Assembly: GCF_001720465.1 (NCBI RefSeq)
Contig: NZ_CP017113.1
Location: forward strand, 2,728,001 to 2,792,000
Direction: 5' to 3'
Length of the DNA stretch: 64,000 bases
Source of the DNA: Porphyrobacter sp. LM 6
Lineage (GTDB): Bacteria; Pseudomonadota; Alphaproteobacteria; Sphingomonadales; Sphingomonadaceae
The position numbers and the translations under genes are program-made. Below are positions 28,207 through 41,345 of the stretch, piece after piece. Within the stretch, counting starts at the first letter, position 1, and each line of letters starts with the position of its first letter. The notes under the pieces are model-generated. The model did no database searches, had not been told where the DNA came from, and was given only the letters and a program-made list of their open reading frames with translations.

Positions 28207-29598
28207 CTACCCCGGATGGCGGCGGCGCAGCAGCGGCACCGTGATGATCAGGGCCGCAACCAACAAGATCATTTCCAGCAGATAGACCAGGATGTAGCCG
28301 TTGGTCACCGGCGACCATGCATCCGAAAGGATGACACCGCGCCCGACATCGCGCAGCACGCCGCCAATCGCCGCCCCGAACCCGGCAGCCGTGGCCTGCA
28401 CCGCGCCCCAGGCGCCCAACGCCATCCCGACCTGACCCTTCGGGGCATCGCGCATCGTCGCGGTCAGCGTGCCGTGTCCGAACAGGCCGGCCCCGCACCC
28501 CATCAGCAGCACCCCGAGCGAGAAGAGGGAGATCGATTGCGTCGGGGCCGCTGCGATGACCATCGCGAAGGCGGGCAAGCCCATCAACGCGCCGACCGCG
28601 AAGACCATGACCGGATTGCGGCCCCGGCTCAGGACATAGGATGCGATGGCAAAGCCCACCAGACTGCCGCCGGCCAAGATCGCGGTGAGCCGCGTTGTCG
28701 TGCCGACGCCGAGCCCAAGTGCCTGCCCACCGAAGGGTTCAAGCAACACATCAGACATGGTGAAGGCCAATGTCCCTACGCCGATCACTGTTAGACGGCG
28801 AATGGTTTGCGCCTGCACGATAAACAGGTCCCAGGTCTGCCTGAAGGTCATCGGCGGCGCTTGCAAGGCGGCGCTGGCAGCGGCCGGATTGAGCGCTTCC
28901 TGCTTCCAGCTGGCGACAAGGTTCAGGAACATCGTCACGACCGCGCAGCCCTGGATCACCTGGATCAGGCGACCGGGGGTAAAGTCGTTGAGGAAGGTTC
29001 CGAAGGCCAGTGCAGCGGCAATCGAGCCGAGCAGCAGGCTGACATACATCAGCCCGACCACATTGGCCTGCTGGTCTTCCCGCGCCAGATCGGTCGCGAG
29101 GGCAAGGCCCACCGTCTGGGTGATATGCACGCCCGCCCCGACCAGCAGGATCGCCACCCCCGCACTGATCTGGCCGATCCAGGCCGGCCATGACGCGGAT
29201 TGCAGCGCGCCGGCCAGCACCAGCAGCGCGAAGGGCATCAGCGCCAGTCCGCCGAACTGGACCATCGTCCCGCGAAAGATATAGGGAACCCGGCGCCAGC
29301 CGAGCGCCGACTTGTGCGTATCGGAGCGATAGCCGATCAGCGCCCGGAACGGCGCGAACAGCAAAGGCAGGGCCAGCATCACGCCGACGATCGTCGAGGG
29401 AACCGCAAGCTCGACGATCATCACCCGGTTGAGCGTGCCGACCAGCAAGGTCAGCGAGATCCCGACCGAAAACTGGATCAGCGACAGGCGCAGCAGACGC
29501 GACAGCGGCAGATTATCGTCGGCGGCGTCGGCAAACGGCAGCACCCGCTTGCCCCAGCGCATCCATAGCGACATCAGCTTCTGATCGAACGATTTCAC
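28207..29598 (-). CDS. pucC: PucC, LH2 assembly MFS protein (BCD family)
   Basis: 463 aa, 12 transmembrane helices, close in layout to LhaA: VLPFADAADDNLPLSRLLRLSLIQFSVG, GTLNRVMIVELAVPS, ALIGYRSDTHKSALGWRRVPYIF, SDVLLEPFGG. The start is probably GTG 29598 (MKSFDQK), giving the same N-terminal length before LPFADAA as LhaA; ATG 29574 is an alternative. PucC shepherds LH2 assembly in Rhodobacter. It is encoded convergently to pucBA, not downstream of it, so it must have its own promoter or read from the GH97 side. Confidence 0.9.
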   Translation of the reverse strand: MKSFDQKLMSLWMRWGKRVLPFADAADDNLPLSRLLRLSLIQFSVGISLTLLVGTLNRVMIVELAVPSTIVGVMLALPLLFAPFRALIGYRSDTHKSALGWRRVPYIFRGTMVQFGGLALMPFALLVLAGALQSASWPAWIGQISAGVAILLVGAGVHITQTVGLALATDLAREDQQANVVGLMYVSLLLGSIAAALAFGTFLNDFTPGRLIQVIQGCAVVTMFLNLVASWKQEALNPAAASAALQAPPMTFRQTWDLFIVQAQTIRRLTVIGVGTLAFTMSDVLLEPFGGQALGLGVGTTTRLTAILAGGSLVGFAIASYVLSRGRNPVMVFAVGALMGLPAFAMVIAAAPTQSISLFSLGVLLMGCGAGLFGHGTLTATMRDAPKGQVGMALGAWGAVQATAAGFGAAIGGVLRDVGRGVILSDAWSPVTNGYILVYLLEMILLVAALIITVPLLRRRHPG

Positions 29599-29723
29599 TG
29601 CTGCGCTTGCGACCCCCGGATGCGTTTGACCCCCGCCTTGTACAAAACCGAATAGATGTTGCGCCGCAAGTCCGCAACGGCATCGTTGGCAGACCTTCCG
29701 CCGGTTAGGGTGACGAGGTCCAT
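29595..29723 (-). CDS. Possible 42-aa ORF upstream of pucC
   Basis: Reads MDLVTLTGGRSANDAVADLR and on to a basic, Gln-rich end. Its TGA overlaps the pucC GTG start (GTGA), which could indicate coupling. No good ribosome site precedes it and I do not recognise it. It fills most of the 151-base gap between GH97 and pucC, which may instead simply be the pucC leader. Confidence 0.22.
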   Translation of the reverse strand: MDLVTLTGGRSANDAVADLRRNIYSVLYKAGVKRIRGSQAQQ

Positions 29724-29749
29724 GCCGCCGCCACCCTTCGGAGGGAGGA

Positions 29750-31828
29750 TCACTTCACCGGCACGAACCGCACCGCCACCCCGCCCGAGGCTGCGAGGTG
29801 CACCGACCACGTATCGCCGCCGGTCACCACCTTTTCCTCGATCACGATATCATAGGGGTTGTAGTCCCAATGCGCGTGCGGGCCGTCGCGGTAGATCTGG
29901 GCGCGGTATTTCTTCCCCTTCTCGAGGAAGGTGAGCGCCAGCGACAGATCACGCGGGTTCTCGTCGGTCACCGCGCCGAGGAACCATTCCTTGGACTTCC
30001 TGCCCTGCCGCGCCATCGCGACATACTGGCCAACCTCGCCCGCCAGCGCGATGCTCTCTTCCCAGTCGGCTTCGACGTCCTTGATGAACTGGAAGGCGTC
30101 CATGCGCTTCTCGTAGTTCTCGGGAAGGTCTGCGGCCATCTGGAGCGGCGAGTAGATCGTCACATAGGTCGCAAGCTGCTTGGCGAGCGTCGTCTGCGGG
30201 CGGTTCTTCGGGTCGCCGCGCTTCATGTCGGGGCGCACCGGCGGGCGCTCGTTGGGGCGCAGGTCGAAGATGCCGGGGGTGTAGTCGAAGGGACCTGCAA
30301 GCAGCGCGGTGAAAGCGAGCATCGGCTCGTGGCTGGGCGGGTTGGGCGGCGATCCCCACGCGTTGAACTCCATGCCCCGCGCGCCTTCGCGGCTCATCCA
30401 GTTGGGATAGGTGCGGCGCAGGCCCGTGTCCTTGACCGGTTCGTGCGTGTCCATCGCGATCTGGCGCTCGGCCGCAGCCTTGATCACCTTAAGGTGGTGA
30501 TCGATCATCCTCTGGCTGTCGTAATATTCGTAGTGGCGGATGCCCTTGTCATCCACCCACACCGCATCGCCCGCGTCCGAGACGTAGCCGGTCTTCACGT
30601 AGTTCGAGCCGATCTTCCTGACGAGGTCGAGCCCCGCTTCGAGCTGCTTTTCGTAGTTCGTCAGGTTGGCCGAGGTTTCGTGATGGACGATGATCTCCAC
30701 GCCCTTGGACGCGGCATATTTGCTCAAGGATTCGATATCGTAATCGGGATAGGGCTCAGTGAAGCTGAACAGGTCACCATTGTTGAACCAGTCGCCGTCC
30801 CAGCCCTTGTTCCAGCCTTCCACCAGCACGCCGGAAAAGCCATGCTTGGCGGCGAAATCGATGTAGCGCTTGGTCTCGGCGGTGGTGGCGCCGTGGTACT
30901 TGTCGCTCGCCCAGGTGCGATCATTGATGTGCATCGCCCACCAGATGCCGATGTACTTGCCGGGCTTGGCATAGGACACATCGCCGAGCGCGTTGGGCTC
31001 GTTCAAGTTGAGCACGATGTCCGAATTGATCAGGCCCACCGCATCGCGCGCGATCTGGATGGTGCGCCACGGACTCTTGAACGGGGCCTTGGTCTTGACC
31101 TTCGGCCCGCCCGCCCAGTTCCTGAGGTTCGCCTGGAAGTTGCCGGGGCGCAGCTGATCGAGCGACATCGAGGAATAATTCTCGAGCGCCGCCTCGTGGA
31201 TCGCCATGTGGATGCCGCTGGTGGTGCGGAAGGTCGAAGGCGTGTGGGCATCGTCCACCTGCCCGGCAGGTGCGACGCGGTAGATGTATTCGTTGCGGTT
31301 GAACTCGTCGGACGGGGTGTACCACATGGTGGTCTTCTCGCCGACGCCGAACTGGGTCAGCTCCTCGACAATCGCGACATCGCCCTTCAGCGCCTCCTGC
31401 TCGGGCAGTTCGTAGCGGAAACCGATGCCGGTATCGAAAGCGCGGAAGCGCACGGTCATGCTGCGTGCGGGGCCATCCTTGGCGGTGTTGAAGGTGACCG
31501 CGAGTTCATTGTGCTGATCGCGCACCACGCGGCGTTCGCCCCAGGGCTGTTCCCAGCTGGTGTTCTGGCTAGCACGGGCCGATCCGGCGATGGCAAGGCC
31601 GCGTTCGAAGCCGTGATGCTCGGCAAACAGCATGCCGAGGCGCGAGGGCGCGATCACCTGTTCGCCTTCGAAGCTGACAGCATAGGTCGCAAGGCCGCCA
31701 TCGTCGCTGACGGTGACGGTGATCTTGCCGTCGGGCGAGGCCAGCGTCAGGCTTTCGGCGTGGGCGGGCGCAGCGGCCCACGCGATGGCCGCCAGCGTAA
31801 CCAGCGATTTCCAGTGCTTCGTCATCAT
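29750..31828 (-). CDS. Exported glycoside hydrolase family 97 alpha-glucosidase (SusB-like)
   Basis: About 692 aa with a signal peptide (MTKHWKSLVTLAAIAWAAAPAHA). An AAGGAGAGGG site precedes two adjacent ATGs (31828, 31825); the frame open to 31894 is ignored. GH97 marks: N-terminal beta-sandwich, GIWWAMHINDRTWASD, VEGWNKGWDGDWF, the IVHHETSA Glu and HEPVKDTGLRRTYPNWMSREGARGMEF Glu residues that correspond to catalytic acids of inverting SusB-type enzymes. It probably cleaves malto-oligosaccharides in the periplasm. Last of MFS-GH13-GH97. Confidence 0.92.
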   Translation of the reverse strand: MMTKHWKSLVTLAAIAWAAAPAHAESLTLASPDGKITVTVSDDGGLATYAVSFEGEQVIAPSRLGMLFAEHHGFERGLAIAGSARASQNTSWEQPWGERRVVRDQHNELAVTFNTAKDGPARSMTVRFRAFDTGIGFRYELPEQEALKGDVAIVEELTQFGVGEKTTMWYTPSDEFNRNEYIYRVAPAGQVDDAHTPSTFRTTSGIHMAIHEAALENYSSMSLDQLRPGNFQANLRNWAGGPKVKTKAPFKSPWRTIQIARDAVGLINSDIVLNLNEPNALGDVSYAKPGKYIGIWWAMHINDRTWASDKYHGATTAETKRYIDFAAKHGFSGVLVEGWNKGWDGDWFNNGDLFSFTEPYPDYDIESLSKYAASKGVEIIVHHETSANLTNYEKQLEAGLDLVRKIGSNYVKTGYVSDAGDAVWVDDKGIRHYEYYDSQRMIDHHLKVIKAAAERQIAMDTHEPVKDTGLRRTYPNWMSREGARGMEFNAWGSPPNPPSHEPMLAFTALLAGPFDYTPGIFDLRPNERPPVRPDMKRGDPKNRPQTTLAKQLATYVTIYSPLQMAADLPENYEKRMDAFQFIKDVEADWEESIALAGEVGQYVAMARQGRKSKEWFLGAVTDENPRDLSLALTFLEKGKKYRAQIYRDGPHAHWDYNPYDIVIEEKVVTGGDTWSVHLAASGGVAVRFVPVK

Positions 31829-31860
31829 CCCTCTCCTTGCGGCCCCCGGGGGCGGCCGCC

Positions 31861-33228
31861 TCACTTGGTCTCTGTGTAAATCCGGTAGCCCCATGCGGGC
31901 AGATCGAGCGTCTCGCCGCCCGCGAAGCTGGCCGCCTCGCCCGACAGCGCATCGGTATAGGCACCGAAGTGGCGCGCGTGCTTGAAGCTGATGGTGTGCG
32001 CGCGGGGGCTGAGGTTGAACACCGCGAACACCCGCTCGCCCGGCTTGCCTCGCGTGAAGGCATAGACATCGGCGGTCCGATCGGTCGGCACCTCAAGCAT
32101 GGCTGCGCCGAAACGGCCATTGTGCAGCGCCGGATGCGCGGTCTTGAGCGCGATGAGTTTGGCGAAGAGCGCAGCGTGGCGGCCTTCCTTCCACACGATC
32201 GGATCGCGCTCGAAGAACTTCAGCTGGCGGTCGTTGTCAGCTTCCTGCCCGTTGTAGATCAGCGGCAGGCCGCTGCCGGTGAAAGACAGCGCAATCGCCG
32301 CCTCGTAAGCCGGGCCGTAGATGGTGCTCGCCACTCCGTCCCACGAATTCTGATCGTGGTTTTCGGTATAGACCATCCGCATCGCCGCGCGCGGCCAGGT
32401 CTCATACTGTCCGGCATAATAGCCGCGCATCGGCCCTGCCCCCTCGCCGCTTTTGACGAGGCGCTGCATCGCTTCCTTCCAGCCCCAGCCGTAGGTCGCA
32501 TCAAAGGCGCGCCGGTGGAGATCGCGCTGCTCCCATTCGGCGAGCATGAAGACGGGCTTGACCTTGTCGAGCTGCGCGCGCGCGGTCTCCCAGAAATCGG
32601 TCGGGACATAGCCTGCGACATCGCAGCGGAACCCGTCGATCCCGAATTCGCGCACCCAGTAGACGAGGCTTTCGGTCATGTAGCGGCGCAGGCCGGGCTG
32701 GGCGTAATCGAAGTCCGCCACGTCCGACCAGTCGGTTCCCGCCGGGCTGGTCAGCGCGCCTTCGGGAGTGCGCGTGTACCATTCGGGATGGCTGAGGGTC
32801 AGCGGATTGTCATAGGCGGAATGGTTGGCGACCCAGTCGAGGATCACCTTGAGCCCCAGCCGGTGTGCCTCGTCAACGAAGGCACGAAACTCGGCCTCGG
32901 TGCCCAGTTCCGGATTGACCGCACGGTAATCGCGCACGGCATAGGGGCTGCCGAGCGAGCCCTTGCGCTCCACCTCGCCGATCGGGTGGATCGGCATCAG
33001 CCAGATGATATCGACACCCATCTTGGCGAGGCGCGGGAGCTGCGCCTGCGCAGCCTTGAAGGTGCCTTCAGGCGTAAACTGACGGGTGTTGAGCTGGTAG
33101 AGCACCGCATCTGCCGTCCAGTCGGCATTGGTCAGCTGAACCTCGGGGCGCGGGGTATAGGCAGGCTTGGCCGCGACCGGCGCAGCGGCCAGCGCGGCGA
33201 GGACAAGGGCGACCCCGGCACGCATCAC
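31861..33228 (-). CDS. Exported GH13 alpha-amylase family protein
   Basis: 455 aa with an N-terminal signal peptide (MMRAGVALVLAALAAAPVAA). GH13 regions in order: VILDWVANHS, GFRCDVAGYV (nucleophile Asp), FMLAEWE (acid/base Glu), YTENHDQNS (third Asp). Short for an amylase, with a compact C-terminal beta domain. Encoded 32 bases before GH97 and overlapping the upstream transporter gene by ATGA, so all three form one operon for extracytoplasmic malto-oligosaccharide breakdown and uptake. Confidence 0.93.
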   Translation of the reverse strand: MMRAGVALVLAALAAAPVAAKPAYTPRPEVQLTNADWTADAVLYQLNTRQFTPEGTFKAAQAQLPRLAKMGVDIIWLMPIHPIGEVERKGSLGSPYAVRDYRAVNPELGTEAEFRAFVDEAHRLGLKVILDWVANHSAYDNPLTLSHPEWYTRTPEGALTSPAGTDWSDVADFDYAQPGLRRYMTESLVYWVREFGIDGFRCDVAGYVPTDFWETARAQLDKVKPVFMLAEWEQRDLHRRAFDATYGWGWKEAMQRLVKSGEGAGPMRGYYAGQYETWPRAAMRMVYTENHDQNSWDGVASTIYGPAYEAAIALSFTGSGLPLIYNGQEADNDRQLKFFERDPIVWKEGRHAALFAKLIALKTAHPALHNGRFGAAMLEVPTDRTADVYAFTRGKPGERVFAVFNLSPRAHTISFKHARHFGAYTDALSGEAASFAGGETLDLPAWGYRIYTETK

Positions 33229-34769
33229 GCCGCGTGTTCCTTAACCAGCAGCGTCGCGCCCGCCGCCAGCACAAAGCTGACCGCCGCAATCACCATCGCA
33301 TAGATCGGCTCGCCGCCGAACAGGTTGGTCACGAGGAAGCCCAGCAGCGTCGCCGCCAGCAGTTGCGGCACCACGATAAAGACGTTGAACACCCCCATGT
33401 AGATGCCCATTTTTTCGGACGGGACGCAGCCGGCGAGGATCGCATAGGGCAGCGAGACGATTGAGGCCCAGGCAATGCCGAGGCCGATCTGCGGGATCCA
33501 CAGCAGCGCCGGATCGCGGATCAGCAGCACCGCGGCAAAGCCCGCCGCGCCCAGCATCAGGTTGATCGCATGCAGCCGCGTGCGGTCAATCTTGGCGGCG
33601 ACAACGACGAAGCCGAGTGCGGCGGCAGCGGCAAGCCCGTTGCGTACCGATCCCATCAGGCTCCACCAGTCGGCCCCGTCCTGATAGGCGCTGCTCGCCG
33701 CGTCGCTCGCGCCGAAGTGGTATTCGGTGACCCCCGGCGTGCCGTAGATCCACAGCGCGAACATCGCGAACCAGCTGAAGAACTGCACCACGGCAAGCTG
33801 GCGCATGGTGCGCGGCATGGCGAACAGATCGTTCACGACCTCCATGAAGCCGCTGTCATTGCGGCCCTGCCCGCGCAGCATTCCGGCAGCGAGCTGGATC
33901 ACGCCGAACCCGCCGAGCAGCGCGGCTAGGACATAGAGATCCTTCGCCACCTCGATCGTGCCGAGGAAGGCGGGTCGGCTATCCCCCCGCGCCACCGCGA
34001 CCAACGCGGCGACCGCGATGCCGGCGATCATCCACACAGTGCCGCCGCTCAGGAACTGGCCGGCGCTGCGCTGGATGGTGGCGCGGGCCACCTTCTCCTC
34101 GCCGCTCGCCGCCTCGAATCCGGCCATTTCTTGAGGCGAATATTCGCGCGTGGTGAACACGGTCCACGCGACCGCCGCCAGCAGCGCCGCCCCGCCGATG
34201 TAGAACGACCAGTGCACCGTCTCGGGGATCATCCCCTCGGGCGCGGTATTGCTGAGGCCGAGCCAGTTGGTCATCACCCACGGCAAAGCGCCCGCCATCA
34301 CCGCACCGGTGCCGATAAAGAAGCTCTGCATCGCATAGCCGCGGGTGCGCTGGTGATCGGGCAGATTGTCGCCGACGAAGGCACGGAACGGCTCCATCGT
34401 GATGTTGAGCGAGGCGTCCATGATCCACAGCATCCCCGCCGCCACCCACAGCGCGGGCGCATTGGGCATGACGAACAGCGCGAAAGTGGCCAGCAGCGCG
34501 CCGATCAGGAAGTAGGGCCGCCGCCGCCCGAAACGCGGGCTCCAGGTCTTGTCGGACAGGTGACCGATGATCGGCTGGACGATCAGGCCCGTCATCGGCG
34601 CCGCAATCCACAGGATCGCCAGCTCGCCGACATCGGCTCCCAAAGTCTGGAAGATGCGGCTGACATTGCCGTTCTGCAGTTCGAAGCCGATCTGGATTCC
34701 CAGAAAGCCGAAGCTCATATTCCAGATTTGCGCAGCACTCAGCGCAGGCTTTTGCCCAGCTTGGGTCAT
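33225..34769 (-). CDS. SLC45-like MFS sugar (maltose/glucose) transporter
   Basis: 514 aa from ATG 34769 (MTQAGQKPALS); a TTG at 34775 extends it slightly. Twelve helices with the family mark GHLSDKTWSPRFGRRRPYFLIGALLA in the first cytoplasmic loop and FELQNGNVSRIFQTLG in helix 1, as in proteobacterial SLC45-type sugar:H+ symporters next to GH13 genes. It probably imports maltose or its hydrolysis products over the inner membrane. Divergent from the GH13 gene at 35079, with shared operators between them. Confidence 0.85.
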   Translation of the reverse strand: MTQAGQKPALSAAQIWNMSFGFLGIQIGFELQNGNVSRIFQTLGADVGELAILWIAAPMTGLIVQPIIGHLSDKTWSPRFGRRRPYFLIGALLATFALFVMPNAPALWVAAGMLWIMDASLNITMEPFRAFVGDNLPDHQRTRGYAMQSFFIGTGAVMAGALPWVMTNWLGLSNTAPEGMIPETVHWSFYIGGAALLAAVAWTVFTTREYSPQEMAGFEAASGEEKVARATIQRSAGQFLSGGTVWMIAGIAVAALVAVARGDSRPAFLGTIEVAKDLYVLAALLGGFGVIQLAAGMLRGQGRNDSGFMEVVNDLFAMPRTMRQLAVVQFFSWFAMFALWIYGTPGVTEYHFGASDAASSAYQDGADWWSLMGSVRNGLAAAAALGFVVVAAKIDRTRLHAINLMLGAAGFAAVLLIRDPALLWIPQIGLGIAWASIVSLPYAILAGCVPSEKMGIYMGVFNVFIVVPQLLAATLLGFLVTNLFGGEPIYAMVIAAVSFVLAAGATLLVKEHAA

Positions 34770-35078
34770 CGTCAACCTATCCCTCTCCCCCGCGCCCGCC
34801 CATCGGGCGTGACGCGGCTCAATGCAGGCTGTAGTATCCCGAGGTCTGGTGCCCGGTGATCCCGTCAGGCCGTCGCATCACAGTCTGCCCGCCCTGCAAA
34901 AATTTGCAAGAAACTTTCCGATCCGATCCAATAAATTTGTCCGCTGACCCAAATTATCTGTATTTTATCCATTAAATATAGGTATTTGCTTCGGACGATA
35001 GGCCATCGAGGCGCGTTTCACAAAGATTTGCAAATTCCTGCTCTTGGTGTCACAAACACGGTTGGAGGGAATTGGGAT
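34770..35078. promoter_or_regulatory. Divergent control region of the maltodextrin locus with TTTGCA dyads
   Basis: AT-rich gap of ~309 bp with two inverted repeats of the same half-site: TGCAAA-aa-TTTGCA (34895-34908) and ATTTGCAAAT (35026-35035). Such CG/GC-centred palindromes are typical LacI-family operators, and a LacI-type gene is in the plus-strand operon (38602-39633). The stretch 34930-34985 is strongly A/T and probably holds the promoters. No gene seen. Confidence 0.5.
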
Positions 35079-36943
35079 ATGACGCGAATCTTCGTGCGCC
35101 TTGCGGCTGCGCTATGTGCAGGCACCGCGATTGCAGGCACAGCGATTGCCGGAGGGCCGGCCATGCCCGCCGCACCGCAACCACAGGCCGCACCCGCCCC
35201 GATTGCCGAGCGCCAGCTTGAAGACGAGATCATCTACTTCGTCCTGCCCGACCGGTTCGAGAACGGCGATACCGCCAATGATCGCGGCGGCATCAAGGGC
35301 GGCGCCTTTGATCATGGCTTCGACCCCAAGCACAAGGGCTTCTACCACGGCGGCGATCTGAAAGGACTGACCGCGCGGCTCGACTACATCCAGGGCATGG
35401 GTGTCACCGCGATCTGGTTCGCCCCGATCTTCAAGAACAAGCCCGTGCAGGGCAAGCCGGGCGAGGAAAGCGCAGGCTATCACGGCTATTGGGTGACCGA
35501 TTTCACCAGCGTCGACCCGCATTTCGGCACCAATGACGAGTTCAAGGCCTTTGTCTCCGCTGCCCATGCGCGCGGGATGAAGGTCTATATGGACATCATC
35601 ACCAACCACACCGCCGATGTGATCGGCTACAAGGAAGGCGAGAAGACCGGTTACGCCTATCGCAGCAAGGGCGATTATCCCTTCTCGCGGGCCGGCGGGC
35701 CGAAGGGCAAGCCGATCAATCCGGGCTTTGAGGGGGACGAGAATCCCGATCCCGCCAATTGGGCCAAGCTGACCGATCCTTCCTTCGCCTATACCCCGCA
35801 GGTCACAGAGGCCGAGCGGAACGTGAAGGTGCCGGCGTGGCTCAATGACGTCACGCTCTATCACAACCGCGGCAATTCGCACTGGATCGGCGAGAGCAGC
35901 GTTTACGGCGATTTCTCGGGGCTGGACGATCTGGCGACCGAGCATCCGCGCGTGGTTGCGGGCATGATCGATATCTTCGGCAGCTGGATCGATAACTACG
36001 GCATCGACGGTTTCCGCATCGACACCGCCAAGCACGTGAACCCCGAATTCTGGCAGGCCTTCGTCCCCGCAATGCAAGCGCGCGCCAAGGCCAAGGGGAT
36101 CGATCACTTCCACATCTTCGGCGAGATCGCCTACGAGGAACCCACCGCCACCATCGCCGCGCAGGTGATGGCGCAGAGCCACCTGCCCTATGCGCTCGAT
36201 ATGGGCTTTGCGAAGGCCGCGCAGCTGGTCGCCAGCGGCAAGGCGGGCCCGCGTCTGATGGCCGAGTTTCTTGCCCAGGATGCGATCTATCCCGGCGGGC
36301 CGCAAACCGCGCTGGGCCTGCCGACCTTCCTCGGCAACCACGATTTCGGGCGCTTCTCGATGTACGTGCGCCAGATGAGCGGATCGGATGACGAGGCGAC
36401 GCTGCTCGCGCGCGTCAAGCTCGGCCATGCGATGATGTTCCTGCTGCGCGGCGTGCCGACGGTCTATTACGGGGACGAGCAAGGCTTCATTTCCGACGGC
36501 AATGACCAGCTGGCGCGCGAGGACATGTTCCCCAGCGTGACCGCGGCCTATAACGACAACAACCTGATCGGCTCGGACGCGACCACCGCGCAGAGCAATT
36601 TCGATCCCTCCCACCCGCTCTACCGCCTGATCGGCGATCTGGCGCGGGCGCGCTCGGCCAGTCCGGCCTTGCGCCGCGGCCTCAGCACGGTGCGGGCCTT
36701 CGCCGAAACCGCCCCCGGATTGCTCGCGGTCGAGCGGTTCGATCCGGCCAGCGGGCAGCGCGTGCTGGTCATGTTCAACACCGGCGCATCGGCGCTTTCC
36801 CAGAACGTCGAGGTAAGCTACCGGGCCAGCGCGATCACGCCGCTGGCGGGCAGCTGTCCGGCAGCGCTGGTCGCCCCCGGCGCGGTGCATGCCACCCTGC
36901 CGCCGTTCGGTTTCGCTGCGTGCATTCTGGAAAGCGAGAAGTA

Positions 36944-36944
<1 letters not shown>
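35079..36944 (+). CDS. Exported GH13 alpha-amylase (cyclomaltodextrinase/neopullulanase-like)
   Basis: 621 aa from ATG 35079 after GGAGGG; the frame is open to 34986 but a signal peptide (MTRIFVRLAAALCAGTAIAGTAIA) starts here. A Pro/Ala linker (PAAPQPQAAPAP) precedes the GH13 barrel: IIYFVLPDRFENGDTAND, MDIITNHTAD, GFRIDTAKHV (nucleophile Asp), FHIFGEIAYE (Glu), FLGNHDFGRF (Asp). Probably an extracellular or periplasmic enzyme opening starch-type glucans. First gene of the plus-strand operon; stop overlaps the next start (TAATG). Confidence 0.92.
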
Positions 36945-41150
<4,206 letters not shown>

Positions 41151-41166
41151 GCGGCAAGAGCGCCAA

Positions 41167-41182
41167 GGTTCCACGTGGAACA
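41167..41182. other. parS-like 16-bp palindrome (candidate ParB site), copy C
   Basis: GGTTCCACGTGGAACA, one mismatch from the perfect copy at 27144-27159 and from TGTTNCACGTGNAACA. It lies 16 bases after the halogenase stop and 11 bases before the first GGGGTCTA unit, the same arrangement as copy B although the 11-bp spacers differ in sequence. Confidence 0.68.
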
Positions 41183-41193
41183 TCGACCAAACG

Positions 41194-41223
41194 GGGGTCT
41201 AAGGGGGGTCTAGCAGGGGTCTA
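41194..41223 (+). repeat. 11-bp-phased GGGGTCTA repeat array, copy C
   Basis: Three perfect GGGGTCTA units at 41194, 41205 and 41216 (11 bp period), in the same orientation relative to the parS-like palindrome as copy B. It lies between the halogenase stop and the terminator shared with the convergent TonB receptor gene. Confidence 0.8.
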
Positions 41224-41280
41224 GACGCCGCAACCACCCACGCGCGCGCTCCCTGCATCCCTTTGCGCCAGCACCCCAAA

Positions 41281-41312
41281 CAAAAAGGCCCGCCATTGCT
41301 GGCGGGCCTTTC
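41281..41312 (-). terminator. Terminator of the TonB receptor gene (possibly bidirectional)
   Basis: Perfect 12-bp stem AAAGGCCCGCCA (41284-41295) / TGGCGGGCCTTT (41300-41311) with a TTGC loop. Read on the minus strand it ends in TTTTTG, directly after the receptor stop (41346); on the plus strand only a short TTTC follows. Confidence 0.8.
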
Positions 41313-41345
41313 CTGAAACCCTGGTGCGACCCGAGGGCGTCGGTA

